A DNA stretch of 64,000 nucleotides from Bacteroidetes bacterium ADurb.Bin174 (GCA_002070265.1 MWCX01000027.1:35718-99717), one strand, 5' to 3'. Counted from the first letter of the stretch, positions 26,321-36,720 are shown. Made by a program: numbers and translations. Notes: generated by a model not told the origin, from the letters alone.

Positions 26321-29300
26321 ATGGTGATTGTTAAAAAAATCGTATTATTTACGCTCTTATTTTTTAGTGTTTCTGTTGGTGCTTTTCAGCAGCAAGATTA
26401 TTATTTTCGCCATTTAACCACAGAAGATGGACTTTCCCAAAATACCGTTTTATCTATTTTGCAAGATGATAAAGGCTTTATGTGGTTTGGAACAAAAGAT
26501 GGACTCAATCGGTATGATGGTAAGTCAGTCAAAGTTTTTAAATATGAAAAAGACAATGATTATTGCTTAGGAAACAATACAATATGGTCATTGCTGCAGC
26601 TACCTGACGGAAAGATATGGATAGGAACTGATAAGGGAATATACGTTTATGATCCGATTTATGAGCATTTTACGCCCTTTCTTAGTAAAACTAAGAAGAA
26701 TGAAAGCATCACCAACGAAGTATTGGATATGCAATTGGATAAATTTGGAAATATTTGGATATCATCTCAAAATCTTTTTCGATATTCTTTAAACACAAAT
26801 GAATTAGAAACATTTTTATACACTGAAAGAGAGTTTTCGGATGAATCTTCTTTTTTAGCACAAACCTGGTCTGTTAACATTGATTATGATGACCAGGTTT
26901 GGATTAATATTATGCATGGGGGAATTAAGCGTTTTAACCCCTACAAAAATGAACTGATTAACTACTATTACGACTCTCATGGCAATGATTTATTATCAAG
27001 TCAGATTTCAAGATCAATAGATGTCAGTAAAAATTTTTTATTAATTGGTTCATTTAATGACGGATTACGTTTATTAGACAAAACAAATGGGGAAATAACC
27101 AGCTTCCGATTAAATAGTAATATATCTCAGAATTTGTTTGTACGAACACTTGGTGTCTTCTCTGATGAAAACTATTGGATTGGAACAGAGTCAGGTCTCT
27201 ATATCTATGATCCAGTGCAAAAAGAGATGATGGTACATCTAACCCATAATATCAACGATCCCTGTTCGTTGTCGGATAATGCAATTTACTCAATGTATGA
27301 AGACAGAGAGGGGGGTGTTTGGATAGGTACTTATTTCGGAGGTGTAAATTATTATCCGTTACCTTATAATTACTTTAAAAGATACTATCCCGTGGCTAAC
27401 AAAAACTCTATATCAGGAGAACGTGTCAGCGGAATTTGTGAAGATGCAGACGGAAATATTTGGATAGGAACCGAAGATGCGGGATTGAATAAATTGGATG
27501 TGGAATCAAATTTATTTGAATCCTTTCTTCCTAATCACCCGCCCAGTGGTTTAAGTTATCATAATGTACATGATGTAGTTTTGGATGATGAGTTGTTGTG
27601 GATTGCAACTTTCAGTCAAGGCATAAATGTATATAATACTAAAACTAAAAAATGGAAGTATTACGTCAAGGGGAATCAGGAGGGAATGCTTAAAAATAAT
27701 GATATTTTTGCCATTTTTAAAGACAGCTCGTCTAATATATGGATTGGTACTTCAAACGGGACATACATATTCGACAGAAAAACAGATAAATTTATTCCGC
27801 AGGAGTATATGGGACAACATTTTGTCTCTGATATCATTGAGGATTCTTATGGAAATATTTGGTTTTCAACTTATGACCAAGGAGCATTTTGTTATAACCT
27901 ACGTACCCAAGAATGTGTGCATTACAATTATGATTCTGATGTTTCCGGATCCATCTGTCATTATAAATTGACATGTATGTTTATTGACAGTCAGAAAAGA
28001 ATTTGGTTTGCATCCGAGTCGAGAGGAATATGCAGATTTGATTACTCTACACAAAATTTTATTACTTATGAGCTTAAAGACGGTTTAGGATTATCTAATA
28101 TCACTGTTTATAAAATTTTAGAAGATGATAATAAAAATCTTTGGTTATCATCTAATCTCGGTATTGTTAAATTTAATCCTCAAAATACAAATATTCAATT
28201 TTTTACTCAAGACAATGGAGTTTTCGGCAAACAATTCAATTATAAATCGGGGCATAAAGATAAATCCGGAAGGATGTACTTTGGAAGCGTAAGAGGTTTA
28301 GTGTCATTCCATCCATCTAATTTGCAGATAAATGAAAATGTTCCTGCTGTCAGTATAACAGAATTTAGTCTGTTGAGTGGTCAGACTATTACTAGGACCA
28401 ACAATGATCATCTAACTTTAAAATATAACCAATCTGCATTTAAAATATCTTTTGCTGCATTAAGCTATGTGGCACCTGAAATGAACAGATATGCATGCAT
28501 GATGGAGGGGCTTGAAACTGACTGGAATTATTTGGGACATTCTAATGAAATTACATATTCAAATTTACGTCCCGGGAAATATACTTTTAAAGTAAAGGCA
28601 TCAAATAATGATGGATTCTGGAACGATGAGGGGGAGTCACTTATTATACAGGTTTCGCCTCCCTTCTGGAGAACAAATGTTGCATGGGTACTTTATACAA
28701 TTCTGGTATTTTTTTCCATATTTAAGTTTATCAGTTATTATAAAAATAAAAGTATTAAAGAGAGTAAAAGAAACCAGATAATTTTCGAAAAAGAGAAAGA
28801 AAAAGAAATATATAACAGTAAAATTCAGTTTTTCACCCAAATAGCTCATGAGGTACGTACACCACTAACACTAATTAATGGACCATTAGAATATATTTTA
28901 AATAATGATGTAAAAAAAGACGAGTTGCATAATAACTTGCGCATTATGAAAAATAATACTGACCGTCTTCTTTCGTTGATCAATCAACTGCTTGACTTTA
29001 GAAAATTTGAGTCTGGAAGAATTGATTTAACATACACACATCAAAATCTAAATGAAATTATTGAAGAAATTTATACTCGATTCAAACAGTTGATAAAACA
29101 AAAATCACTCAATTTTGTTTTATCTCTTCCATCTCAACCTGTTTTCGCCGACGTTGATAAAGAAGCTTTTATCAAAATTGTAAGTAACTTATTTTCGAAT
29201 GCTATTAAGTTTGGCAATAAGAAAGTTGAAGTGGAACTTTCTGAAGGAGATGAATATGCCAAGCTTACAATTAACAATGACGGTAAAAAAATACCTAAAA

Positions 29301-30355
29301 TACATAAGGATGATATTTTTTGTGCTTTTTTTCAAATCGGTACAAATAAGGAAATTGTCAATTCGGGTTCCGGTATAGGTCTTTCAATCGTAAAGTCATT
29401 TGTTGAGTTGCATGGTGGAAATGTTTATCTTGATGTACAAAAGCATGAGATGAACTCATTTGTTGTCAAACTTCCCAAAAAACAAAGTCGTGTATTTGAA
29501 ATGCATGATGATTTAACATACGTTTCAATGGTTGAAACTTACACAAAAGAAATCAGTCATGAGAAGAAACAAAAATCAACATCAATATTGTTGGTTGAGG
29601 ACGATGAAGAGTTACTTGTTTTTCTTAAAGATAGATTACAATCTAATTATCGCATACTTACTGCTAAAAATGGTGTAGAAGCTTTGATGATTCTGAATAA
29701 AGAGATTGTTCATCTTGTGGTAAGTGATATCATGATGCCTGTGATGGACGGAATAGAATTATGCAGAAAAATTAAGAATGAAAGCAAATATGCTCACTTG
29801 CCAATAATTTTGTTAACGGCAAAAGCCGATATTCAAAGTAAAATTATTGGTTTTGAGTCATTTGCTGATGCTTATGTTGAAAAACCATTTTCTCTTGAAT
29901 ATCTTAAACTTCAAATCTCAAACTTGATTGAAAATCGGAATAAAATTCGCGAAACTTTTATTAATTCACCTTTGGTTCTTCATGCTTCTACAACCGAACT
30001 GAATAAATCAAATGAACAATTTCTGAAGAAATTAACAGAAGAAATCAATAATAATTTATCGAACGAACATTTTAATGTGGATCATTTGGCTAAGTCAGTT
30101 AATATGAGCAGATCCAGTTTGCTGAGAAAGGTAAAAGAGCTATTTGATTCCACGCCAAGCGATCTCATTAGATCAGTTCGTCTTAAACGTGCTGCAGAAA
30201 TTTTTACAGCTGGAAATTGCAAAATTAATGAGGTGTGTTACCACGTTGGATTTACATCTCCTTCATATTTTGCCAAGGCATTTCAAAAAGAATTCGGCAT
30301 TCTGCCTAAAGATTTTGTGAAAGAAATTTCTATATCCAATTCTTTAGAAGTGTAA
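26321..30355 (+). CDS. Hybrid two-component system sensor/regulator (HTCS)
   Basis: The 1344-residue protein unites a full signalling chain. After a signal peptide (about 1-22) come two seven-bladed reg_prop propellers with repeated (I/M)W(I/F)GT motifs (about 25-690), a Y_Y_Y domain (to about 775), a membrane segment (about 785-807, WVLYTILVFFSIFKFISYY), a histidine kinase with His843 in AHEVRTPL, an ATPase domain with SGSGIGLSIVKSF, a receiver with Asp1136 in SDIMMPVMDG and a C-terminal AraC-type DNA-binding domain (about 1235-1335). HTCS proteins bind a breakdown oligosaccharide in the periplasm and activate their neighbouring PUL. It is the last gene of the island. Confidence 0.96.
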   Translation: MVIVKKIVLFTLLFFSVSVGAFQQQDYYFRHLTTEDGLSQNTVLSILQDDKGFMWFGTKDGLNRYDGKSVKVFKYEKDNDYCLGNNTIWSLLQLPDGKIWIGTDKGIYVYDPIYEHFTPFLSKTKKNESITNEVLDMQLDKFGNIWISSQNLFRYSLNTNELETFLYTEREFSDESSFLAQTWSVNIDYDDQVWINIMHGGIKRFNPYKNELINYYYDSHGNDLLSSQISRSIDVSKNFLLIGSFNDGLRLLDKTNGEITSFRLNSNISQNLFVRTLGVFSDENYWIGTESGLYIYDPVQKEMMVHLTHNINDPCSLSDNAIYSMYEDREGGVWIGTYFGGVNYYPLPYNYFKRYYPVANKNSISGERVSGICEDADGNIWIGTEDAGLNKLDVESNLFESFLPNHPPSGLSYHNVHDVVLDDELLWIATFSQGINVYNTKTKKWKYYVKGNQEGMLKNNDIFAIFKDSSSNIWIGTSNGTYIFDRKTDKFIPQEYMGQHFVSDIIEDSYGNIWFSTYDQGAFCYNLRTQECVHYNYDSDVSGSICHYKLTCMFIDSQKRIWFASESRGICRFDYSTQNFITYELKDGLGLSNITVYKILEDDNKNLWLSSNLGIVKFNPQNTNIQFFTQDNGVFGKQFNYKSGHKDKSGRMYFGSVRGLVSFHPSNLQINENVPAVSITEFSLLSGQTITRTNNDHLTLKYNQSAFKISFAALSYVAPEMNRYACMMEGLETDWNYLGHSNEITYSNLRPGKYTFKVKASNNDGFWNDEGESLIIQVSPPFWRTNVAWVLYTILVFFSIFKFISYYKNKSIKESKRNQIIFEKEKEKEIYNSKIQFFTQIAHEVRTPLTLINGPLEYILNNDVKKDELHNNLRIMKNNTDRLLSLINQLLDFRKFESGRIDLTYTHQNLNEIIEEIYTRFKQLIKQKSLNFVLSLPSQPVFADVDKEAFIKIVSNLFSNAIKFGNKKVEVELSEGDEYAKLTINNDGKKIPKIHKDDIFCAFFQIGTNKEIVNSGSGIGLSIVKSFVELHGGNVYLDVQKHEMNSFVVKLPKKQSRVFEMHDDLTYVSMVETYTKEISHEKKQKSTSILLVEDDEELLVFLKDRLQSNYRILTAKNGVEALMILNKEIVHLVVSDIMMPVMDGIELCRKIKNESKYAHLPIILLTAKADIQSKIIGFESFADAYVEKPFSLEYLKLQISNLIENRNKIRETFINSPLVLHASTTELNKSNEQFLKKLTEEINNNLSNEHFNVDHLAKSVNMSRSSLLRKVKELFDSTPSDLIRSVRLKRAAEIFTAGNCKINEVCYHVGFTSPSYFAKAFQKEFGILPKDFVKEISISNSLEV

Positions 30356-30505
30356 ATATTAAAAAGGATATTGATTTTTCTTTTAACACATTTTTCTATT
30401 TTAATTTAGTAATGCCTCTTTCTTCCTTCAAAAGTTCATTTAGTATTTTTCAACTCTTTTATTTTCAGGTTCAAACAAACAAATAAAAATTTTACACTTA
30501 CTTTG

Positions 30506-30582
30506 CCTATACCAATGCAACTTTCCTCAATATTGCCTCCATCTCTTGCTGCACTTTTTGTGCTTCTGCTTGTGCAGCTTTT
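30506..30582 (-). repeat. 77-bp direct repeat, right boundary of the PUL island
   Basis: Identical at 76 of 77 positions to 11221-11297 and covering the 3' end and stop codon of the intact pyrF. On its inner (left) side lie about 150 AT-rich bases after the HTCS gene without any recognised feature. Confidence 0.9.
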
Positions 30583-31343
30583 GCGAAGTCTTTTTCTGAA
30601 GATGCATATATGATTTGGCGGGAAGAGTTGACCAATAAGCCACAGGTATCGTTCATGCCATATTTGGCTACTTCTTGCAAACTTCCTCCTTGTGCTCCCA
30701 CACCGGGAACCAATAAGAAATGGTCGGGAACGAGCTTGCGGACTTCCAACAACATATCAGCACGGGTGGCACCTACGACATACATCAAATTGTCTGTGCT
30801 ACCCCATTGCTGAGAGATTTTAAGCACCTTTTCAAATAATTTTGCGCCGGTTTCAGCGTCTTCTGTAAACTGAAAATCAAAGGCTCCTTTATTGGAAGTC
30901 AGCGCCAACAAAATCACCCATTTATTTTTATAAGATAAAAAAGGTGTCACCGAATCTTCACCCATGTACGGAGCCACGGTCACCGCATCAAAGTCCATCG
31001 TACTGAAAAAAGTACGTGCATACATGGAAGAGGTATTGCCTATGTCACCACGTTTGGCATCAGCAATGATGAACTGATCCGGATGTTTCTCACGTATATA
31101 ATTCACGGTTTTTTCCAATGCTTGCCAGCCCTCCAAACCCAAACTTTCATAAAAAGCCAAATTGGGTTTATAGGCTACGCAGTAATCAGCAGTAGCATCA
31201 ATGATGGCTTGATTGAAACTGAAAACAGCATTACTATCATTTGCTTTCAGAAACTCCGGAATTTTTTGAATATCCGTATCCAATCCCACACAAAGAAAGG
31301 ATTTTTTAATCTTGATTTGTTCGAAAAGTTGTTGTTTATTCAT
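30507..31343 (-). CDS. pyrF: Orotidine-5'-phosphate decarboxylase
   Basis: PyrF converts OMP to UMP, the last step of pyrimidine synthesis. The 278-residue length is that of the longer (type 2) class. The catalytic segment [15 protein letters not shown] (Asp-Ala-Lys-Arg-Gly-Asp) lies at about 86-100, and the phosphate-binding [10 protein letters not shown] near 219. It is probably co-transcribed with prfA, 26 bp upstream. Its last 25 codons are duplicated 19 kb away at the far end of the PUL. The copy here is complete and should be functional. Confidence 0.96.
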   Translation of the reverse strand: MNKQQLFEQIKIKKSFLCVGLDTDIQKIPEFLKANDSNAVFSFNQAIIDATADYCVAYKPNLAFYESLGLEGWQALEKTVNYIREKHPDQFIIADAKRGDIGNTSSMYARTFFSTMDFDAVTVAPYMGEDSVTPFLSYKNKWVILLALTSNKGAFDFQFTEDAETGAKLFEKVLKISQQWGSTDNLMYVVGATRADMLLEVRKLVPDHFLLVPGVGAQGGSLQEVAKYGMNDTCGLLVNSSRQIIYASSEKDFAKAAQAEAQKVQQEMEAILRKVALV

Positions 31344-31369
31344 ACAATTTACCTTTTGCGTATGGATAT

Positions 31370-32461
31370 TTACAATTCGCTTGCTTTTAATCTTTCTGCA
31401 TTCTCGGCTACAATCAACTGATCAATAACGGCTTGTATCTCACCACCCATGAAAGCTGCAAGATTATACATGGTGTAGTTGATGCGATGATCGGTAACGC
31501 GTCCCTGGGGGAAATTATAAGTTCGGATTTTTGCAGAACGATCGCCGGTAGAAACCATGGTTTTACGTTTTGAACCAACCTCATCCAAGTACTTCTGATA
31601 TTCAATGGCATAAATACGAGAACGTAACTCACTCATTGCCTTGGCTTTGTTTTTATGCTGAGATTTCTCGTCCTGACATTGGACAATAATACCGGTGGGG
31701 ATATGTGTCAGCCGGATAGCTGAATACGTAGTGTTTACCGACTGTCCGCCGGGACCGGAAGAACAATAGGTATCCACCCGTATATCCGATTCTTTTAATT
31801 CGATATCAAATTCTTCTGCTTCCGGCAAAACAGCAACCGTAGCAGCCGAAGTGTGCACACGGCCCTGTGTTTCCGTTTGGGGCACTCGCTGCACACGATG
31901 CACACCCGATTCATATTTTAATGTGCCATAGACTTTCTGTCCCGATACCGTAAATATAATTTCTTTATAACCTCCTATGGTGCCTTCGGAAATATGAGTC
32001 ACCTCCACTTTCCAACCTTTAATTTCACAATAACGATGATACATCTTGAATAAATCACCTGCAAAAATAGCAGCTTCGTCACCACCCGTTCCTCCTCTGA
32101 TCTCGACAATGGCGTTTTTATCATCTTCGGGATCAGCAGGAATAAGCAATAGCTTGATACTTTCCTCCATTCCGGTAATCTTAGGCTCCAATTCATCCAT
32201 CTCGATTTTTGCCATTTCCTTCAACTCAGGATCTACCTCGTTTTCCAACAAGTCTTTTGCTTCAGCAAGATGCGACAGTGCAAGTTTGTATTCTTCATAG
32301 ACGGACATGATCTGTCCCAAGTCATGAAATTCTTTATTCAACTTCACATAGCGCTTTTGATCTTCTATTGCCGATGGATCGGCGATCAGAACCGAAAGTT
32401 CATCGTATTTTTGTTTTAATGTCTCGAGTTTCTCTAATAACGTACTTGTTGCAACTGCCAT
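31370..32461 (-). CDS. prfA: Peptide chain release factor 1
   Basis: RF1 recognises UAA and UAG in the ribosomal A site and triggers peptide release. The 363-residue protein has the catalytic GGQ motif at 238-240 within [20 protein letters not shown], and an N-terminal coiled-coil domain (about 1-100). Gln240 is the expected methylation target of PrmC. It stands between the HU-LysM gene and pyrF on the minus strand with gaps of 62 and 26 bp, consistent with one operon. Confidence 0.97.
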   Translation of the reverse strand: MAVATSTLLEKLETLKQKYDELSVLIADPSAIEDQKRYVKLNKEFHDLGQIMSVYEEYKLALSHLAEAKDLLENEVDPELKEMAKIEMDELEPKITGMEESIKLLLIPADPEDDKNAIVEIRGGTGGDEAAIFAGDLFKMYHRYCEIKGWKVEVTHISEGTIGGYKEIIFTVSGQKVYGTLKYESGVHRVQRVPQTETQGRVHTSAATVAVLPEAEEFDIELKESDIRVDTYCSSGPGGQSVNTTYSAIRLTHIPTGIIVQCQDEKSQHKNKAKAMSELRSRIYAIEYQKYLDEVGSKRKTMVSTGDRSAKIRTYNFPQGRVTDHRINYTMYNLAAFMGGEIQAVIDQLIVAENAERLKASEL

Positions 32462-32523
32462 ATATGATTGTTAAATGCTTCAATGAGGGTAAATAAAAAT
32501 ATTTTGCAAAATTGCTCGCAAAA

Positions 32524-33822
32524 TCACTCCTTCAAATACTTTTCTTGCAATTTCAAAGCATATTCAATACACCTTGGATTATCTTTGTCTGCCAAGACAG
32601 GATTTAACCGAGGTATTTTTAAAAGCATGCCGGGTACTATCTCAGCCGGTGATTCAAGTATTTCTCTGTTGGCCTCATAAATATATACCCAGAACTCTTT
32701 CACTCCATAATGACGTTCTGCTATTCTGGTCAACCTGCTGCCCGGTATCACTTCCTCCGTAGTAATAAAATCACGATAACTACGAGTTTGATTGAACAGT
32801 TGTTCTAAATCATCAACTTGTGATTGACCGATATCATCGCTTTTATCTTCCGTGACTGACTCAGATTCGATGGGTCCAAAATCAGATTGCGATGCATCAA
32901 AATCTTGATTTTCAGAAGGTGCAGTTGGTTGTTCAAAATCAGGAGCAAGCGCTTTCTGAATTCGATAAGATTCAATGTACTTAGAAATAGTTGTGAAAAT
33001 TTTATGATCAATAGCCAGATAAACCAATAAGCCACCGGCTAACACAGCAATAAATAAAAAATCCAATCTTCTGCTTTTGGAAGCGGGAATATTTTTAGCC
33101 TTTTCTTCAAATTTACCATAAACCGAACTCTTCTTTTCAAAAGTACTCCTGCTATCGGATGATTTACGTTCGCTAACCATACTTTCTGCTCGCACCGTTT
33201 GCTTTTTTCGATCTTCCGGTTTCGACTTTTTCTCTTCCGGTTTTTTATCAACAGGCTTATCGACAATTTTTTCGGTTGCATCCAACTTATCTATACCTTG
33301 TTCAACAACTTCTTGTTTGTCGGCCTCTGATTTCTCGGTGCCTTGCTTATCGGAATCCTGTTGCATTTCATCCGTATGATTCAAGGCATTGATTTCAGAA
33401 AGTATGTCTTTAATTTCCGTTACTTGTTCATCAAAGTGTTTCAAGGGGATTTCACCTGAATCATCCGCCTCTTTTTTTACCTTTTGCCCCTCCTCTACTT
33501 CATCAATTACTACCGCTTCAAGATGAGCATAAGGCTCATTGGCCAAATCTCTTAATTCTGCATCCGGAGTAAATGCAACCTTATGATATCCGTCTATGAT
33601 AATATCTTCTCCTGTGTTGACATCCACACTTTTACGCGGAGCGTTCCACTGCAGTTTAAAAGTACCTAATCCTTTGATTTTTACGGAGTCCCCTGACAAA
33701 AGGGCTTCCTCCATAACAGTCAGCAATGCTTTGATAAAATCGCCGGCATCTTTTTTACTTACATCTGATTGCCGGGCTAATAAATCTATCCAATCAGATG
33801 TATTGATCTTAAGTTTACTCAT
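32524..33822 (-). CDS. HU/IHF-domain membrane protein with LysM domain
   Basis: The 432-residue protein joins three parts. Residues 1-about 95 are an HU/IHF-type DNA-binding domain (VKIKGLGTFKLQWNAPRKSV). Residues about 100-250 are a charged, low-complexity linker with many Lys and Glu. A single membrane segment (about 252-271, LDFLFIAVLAGGLLVYLAID) leads to an extracytoplasmic acidic stretch and a LysM domain (about 354-405, VIPGSRLTRIAERHYGVKEF). With the DNA-binding part inside and LysM outside, the protein could tether chromosome to peptidoglycan. It overlaps the upstream HU gene by 8 bp, which indicates translational coupling. The domain reading is firm, the function is inferred. Confidence 0.85.
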   Translation of the reverse strand: MSKLKINTSDWIDLLARQSDVSKKDAGDFIKALLTVMEEALLSGDSVKIKGLGTFKLQWNAPRKSVDVNTGEDIIIDGYHKVAFTPDAELRDLANEPYAHLEAVVIDEVEEGQKVKKEADDSGEIPLKHFDEQVTEIKDILSEINALNHTDEMQQDSDKQGTEKSEADKQEVVEQGIDKLDATEKIVDKPVDKKPEEKKSKPEDRKKQTVRAESMVSERKSSDSRSTFEKKSSVYGKFEEKAKNIPASKSRRLDFLFIAVLAGGLLVYLAIDHKIFTTISKYIESYRIQKALAPDFEQPTAPSENQDFDASQSDFGPIESESVTEDKSDDIGQSQVDDLEQLFNQTRSYRDFITTEEVIPGSRLTRIAERHYGVKEFWVYIYEANREILESPAEIVPGMLLKIPRLNPVLADKDNPRCIEYALKLQEKYLKE

Positions 33823-34108
33823 GGCTCGGTATTCCTTTTAGTTTAACTTTCAACACTCCACTCTGACGAAAATTAACCGTCTGTTTGGGTGGTATCAGTG
33901 TCCTAACTTGTGTAGCAGGGTGTACAGATAATCTTTCTTCTCTTCGTTTCAACTCGAAAGAACCAAACCCCTGTAAATTAATCACTTTGTCTTCAAGTAG
34001 CTGTGAAGTCAATACATCAACAGCAGCTTGCAACAAATTTTCAGTATCTTCTTGCGACCGATTTATCTTATCGGCAATCGCATCAATTAGTTCTTTGTGT
34101 TTCATCAC
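33815..34108 (-). CDS. HU-family DNA-binding protein
   Basis: The 97-residue protein fits the HU/IHF fold: N-terminal helices (KELIDAIADKINRSQEDTEN), the VINLQGFGSFELKRREER hinge and a beta arm ending KLKGIPSHE. It bends or packages DNA as a dimer. It overlaps the start of the HU-LysM gene by 8 bp, so a heterodimer between this protein and the membrane-bound HU domain is possible. It follows rimO by 25 bp on the same strand. Confidence 0.93.
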   Translation of the reverse strand: MMKHKELIDAIADKINRSQEDTENLLQAAVDVLTSQLLEDKVINLQGFGSFELKRREERLSVHPATQVRTLIPPKQTVNFRQSGVLKVKLKGIPSHE

Positions 34109-34133
34109 TATATTGGTTTAAATAATCATATAT

Positions 34134-35444
34134 TTATTTCATGGGCTTTACAACAGAAGCATACAAGTCAAAATCATCGGCATCATCAATAAGCACCCGA
34201 CTAAACTCTCCAACAACAACTCCCTTTGTATGTGCGGGGAGCAACACTTCCGGATCAACTTCCGGTGAATCAAATTCGGTTCTCCCTATAAAATAATCTT
34301 GCTCCTTTCTGTCAATCATCACTTTCATTTCAGAACCGATTTTTTGTTGGTTAATAATGGCTGAAATATGCTGTTGCACCAACATCAACTCATCCATTCT
34401 TTGCTGTTTAACCTCAGTCGGAACATCATCGCGATAATGTTTGTATGCATGCGTTCCCTCTTCATGCGAATACATAAAAGCCCCCATGCGCTCAAAGCGG
34501 GCAAAACGTAAAAAATCAAGCAATTCGTCAAAATCAGCAGCAGTCTCTCTCGGATGACCAACCATCATGGTCGTTCTGATATGTATTCCCGGCACTTCTT
34601 CGCGGATGCGTTCAATCAATTCGTAAGTCTGCGCTTTTGATAAATTGCGTTTCATCTGTTTCAACATATTATCACTGATATGCTGAAGGGCAATATCTAA
34701 ATACTTGCAAACATTCTCTCTTTCTCTCATCACCCTGAGCACATCATACGGGAAATGAGCAGGATAAGCATAATGCAAACGCAACCATTCAACTCCCGGT
34801 ATATCTGACAAACGCTCTATCAGTTCCGGTAACTTCTGCGTTTTGTACCTGTCAATACCATAGTAGGATAAATCCTGGGCTATCAATTGAAATTCTTTAA
34901 CTCCTTTCTTTACCAGCAACTTCACTTCCGTTTCCAAGTCCTCTATGGATTTAGACCTGTGTTTTCCGGTAATAATGGGAATAACACAGAAAGAACAGGT
35001 ACGATTGCATCCTTCCGATATTTTCAGATAGGCATAATGTGCAGGAGTAGTCAAAGAGCGCTCAAAACGTAAATCTGCACGATATTCACTGCCCAAATCC
35101 GTGAGTATCTCGTTGTAATTAAATTTCCCGTAATACTTATCAACCTCAGGAATCTCCGCTTGAAGCTCTGCCATATACCTCTCTGAAAGACATCCCATGA
35201 CGTATAAACTCTTGATACGCTGTTGTTGTTTGTACTGTGCCAACTGCAATATGGTATTGATGCTTTCTTCCTTGGCATCTCCAATAAATCCGCAAGTATT
35301 GACAATGGCTATTTCACCGGTCGGATATTCGGCATCGTGTACCACTTCATAACCCAAGGCATCAAACTGTCGCATCAATTGTTCAGAGTCAACAAGATTT
35401 TTCGAGCAACCCATGGTGATGATATCGACTCTTTTTTTCTTCAT
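34134..35444 (-). CDS. rimO: Ribosomal protein S12 methylthiotransferase
   Basis: RimO is a radical-SAM enzyme that methylthiolates an aspartate of ribosomal protein S12. The 436-residue protein shows the N-terminal cluster cysteines (MGCSKNLVDSE, VNTCGFIGDAKEES, GCLSERY), the radical-SAM motif CNRTCSFC (about residues 143-150) and a C-terminal TRAM-like domain. Its start overlaps the ftsY stop by 4 bp, so the two are translationally coupled. Confidence 0.96.
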   Translation of the reverse strand: MKKKRVDIITMGCSKNLVDSEQLMRQFDALGYEVVHDAEYPTGEIAIVNTCGFIGDAKEESINTILQLAQYKQQQRIKSLYVMGCLSERYMAELQAEIPEVDKYYGKFNYNEILTDLGSEYRADLRFERSLTTPAHYAYLKISEGCNRTCSFCVIPIITGKHRSKSIEDLETEVKLLVKKGVKEFQLIAQDLSYYGIDRYKTQKLPELIERLSDIPGVEWLRLHYAYPAHFPYDVLRVMRERENVCKYLDIALQHISDNMLKQMKRNLSKAQTYELIERIREEVPGIHIRTTMMVGHPRETAADFDELLDFLRFARFERMGAFMYSHEEGTHAYKHYRDDVPTEVKQQRMDELMLVQQHISAIINQQKIGSEMKVMIDRKEQDYFIGRTEFDSPEVDPEVLLPAHTKGVVVGEFSRVLIDDADDFDLYASVVKPMK

Positions 35445-36394
35445 CTATCAAACAAAGAACTCACAAAAGCATTTCTGTCAAATACTTGCAAATGTTCCAA
35501 ACCCTCACCGACCCCAATGTATTTTACAGGTATCTTAAACTGATCGGAAATGCCCAAAACCACACCACCTTTTGCCGTTCCGTCAAGCTTGGTGATTGCC
35601 AGGGCATTGACTTCCGTGGCTTTTGTAAACTGCTTTGCCTGCTCAAAAGCATTCTGTCCGGTTGAGCCGTCAAGTATCAACAAAACTTCGTGCGGCGCTC
35701 CGGGCACCACTTTTTGCATGACATTACGAATCTTGGTCAACTCATTCATCAGGTTGATTTTATTATGCAATCGCCCCGCAGTATCAATGATGACCACATC
35801 TGCTTGGTTTGCTTTGGCAGAAGCTACGGCATCATAAGCTACCGATGCCGGATCGGCTCCCATTTTCTGCTTGATCACAGGCACATCTACCCTTTCTCCC
35901 CAAATTACCAACTGATCGACTGCTGCTGCCCTGAAAGTATCTGCAGCTCCAAGGAAAACTTTTTTTCCCGCATTTTTATAATGATATGCTAATTTTCCGA
36001 TGGTAGTTGTCTTCCCTACCCCATTTACCCCTACAACCATGATAACATAGGGTTTCTCGTCGGGTAAAGAGTAAAAATCCGCTGCCGGTCCCGTATTATT
36101 CTCCGCCAGCAATGCGGCAATTTCTTCCTTTAGGATGACATTCAATTCATCTATATTGACGTATTTATCTTTTGCTACCCGTTGCTCGATGCGTTCAATG
36201 ATACGCAAAGTAGTCTCCACACCCACATCTGAAGTGATAAGAACCTCCTCTAAGTTATCAAGCACTTCATCATCTACTTTTGACTTACCCATCACAGCTC
36301 TGGAGAGCTTGGAAAACACGCTTTCTCTCGTTTTGGACAAGCCCTGATCCAGCGTATCTTTTTTATCTTTACTAAAAAAATTAAATAAAGCCAT
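35441..36394 (-). CDS. ftsY: Signal recognition particle receptor
   Basis: FtsY receives the SRP-ribosome complex at the membrane and hydrolyses GTP with Ffh. The 317-residue protein has a short N-terminal region rather than a long acidic A domain, the N domain, then GTPase motifs GVNGVGKTTTIGKLAY, DTAGRLHNK and TKLDGTAKGG. It lies 164 bp after the DUF4295 gene, within the rpmB-rpmG-DUF4295-ftsY-rimO string that is conserved in Bacteroidota. Confidence 0.97.
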   Translation of the reverse strand: MALFNFFSKDKKDTLDQGLSKTRESVFSKLSRAVMGKSKVDDEVLDNLEEVLITSDVGVETTLRIIERIEQRVAKDKYVNIDELNVILKEEIAALLAENNTGPAADFYSLPDEKPYVIMVVGVNGVGKTTTIGKLAYHYKNAGKKVFLGAADTFRAAAVDQLVIWGERVDVPVIKQKMGADPASVAYDAVASAKANQADVVIIDTAGRLHNKINLMNELTKIRNVMQKVVPGAPHEVLLILDGSTGQNAFEQAKQFTKATEVNALAITKLDGTAKGGVVLGISDQFKIPVKYIGVGEGLEHLQVFDRNAFVSSLFDR

Positions 36395-36558
36395 TGACTT
36401 ATTTACGATTTGACTATTTACAATTTACAATTTGATGGCAGGAAACCAACCATTCAAGAGTCACAAAATTAAACATTTTTTTCGTATATAAACAAAAAAC
36501 CCTCCCATCGCTATAGAATGAGAGGATTTCGCTGTATGATGATTGATAAGCCTACTGA

Positions 36559-36711
36559 TTATTTTGCAAAAAATTCTTGCACTTTATCACTGGGCACCAT
36601 TTCTTCTTTAAACACATACGCTCCGGTCTTTGGAGACTTAACCATTTTAATCACTTTGGCGAATGAACGCCCTCCTGCAGTTCTTAAGGTTGCAACTGAT
36701 TTCTTTGCCAT
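36559..36711 (-). CDS. DUF4295 small basic protein
   Basis: A 50-residue Lys-rich protein beginning MAKKSVATLRTAGGRSFAK and ending VPSDKVQEFFAK. Such proteins are found between rpmG and ftsY throughout Bacteroidota and are called DUF4295; a ribosomal association is plausible but unproven. It lies 9 bp after rpmG. Confidence 0.9.
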   Translation of the reverse strand: MAKKSVATLRTAGGRSFAKVIKMVKSPKTGAYVFKEEMVPSDKVQEFFAK

Positions 36712-36720
36712 GATTCAAAC

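Noticed and set aside
26321-30355. HTCS gene as two separate sensor and regulator genes
   Set aside because: The frame is continuous with all domains in the usual HTCS order.
11221-30582. Prophage or conjugative element bounded by the 77-bp repeats
   Set aside because: No integrase, phage or conjugation gene lies between them; only the island interpretation is kept.
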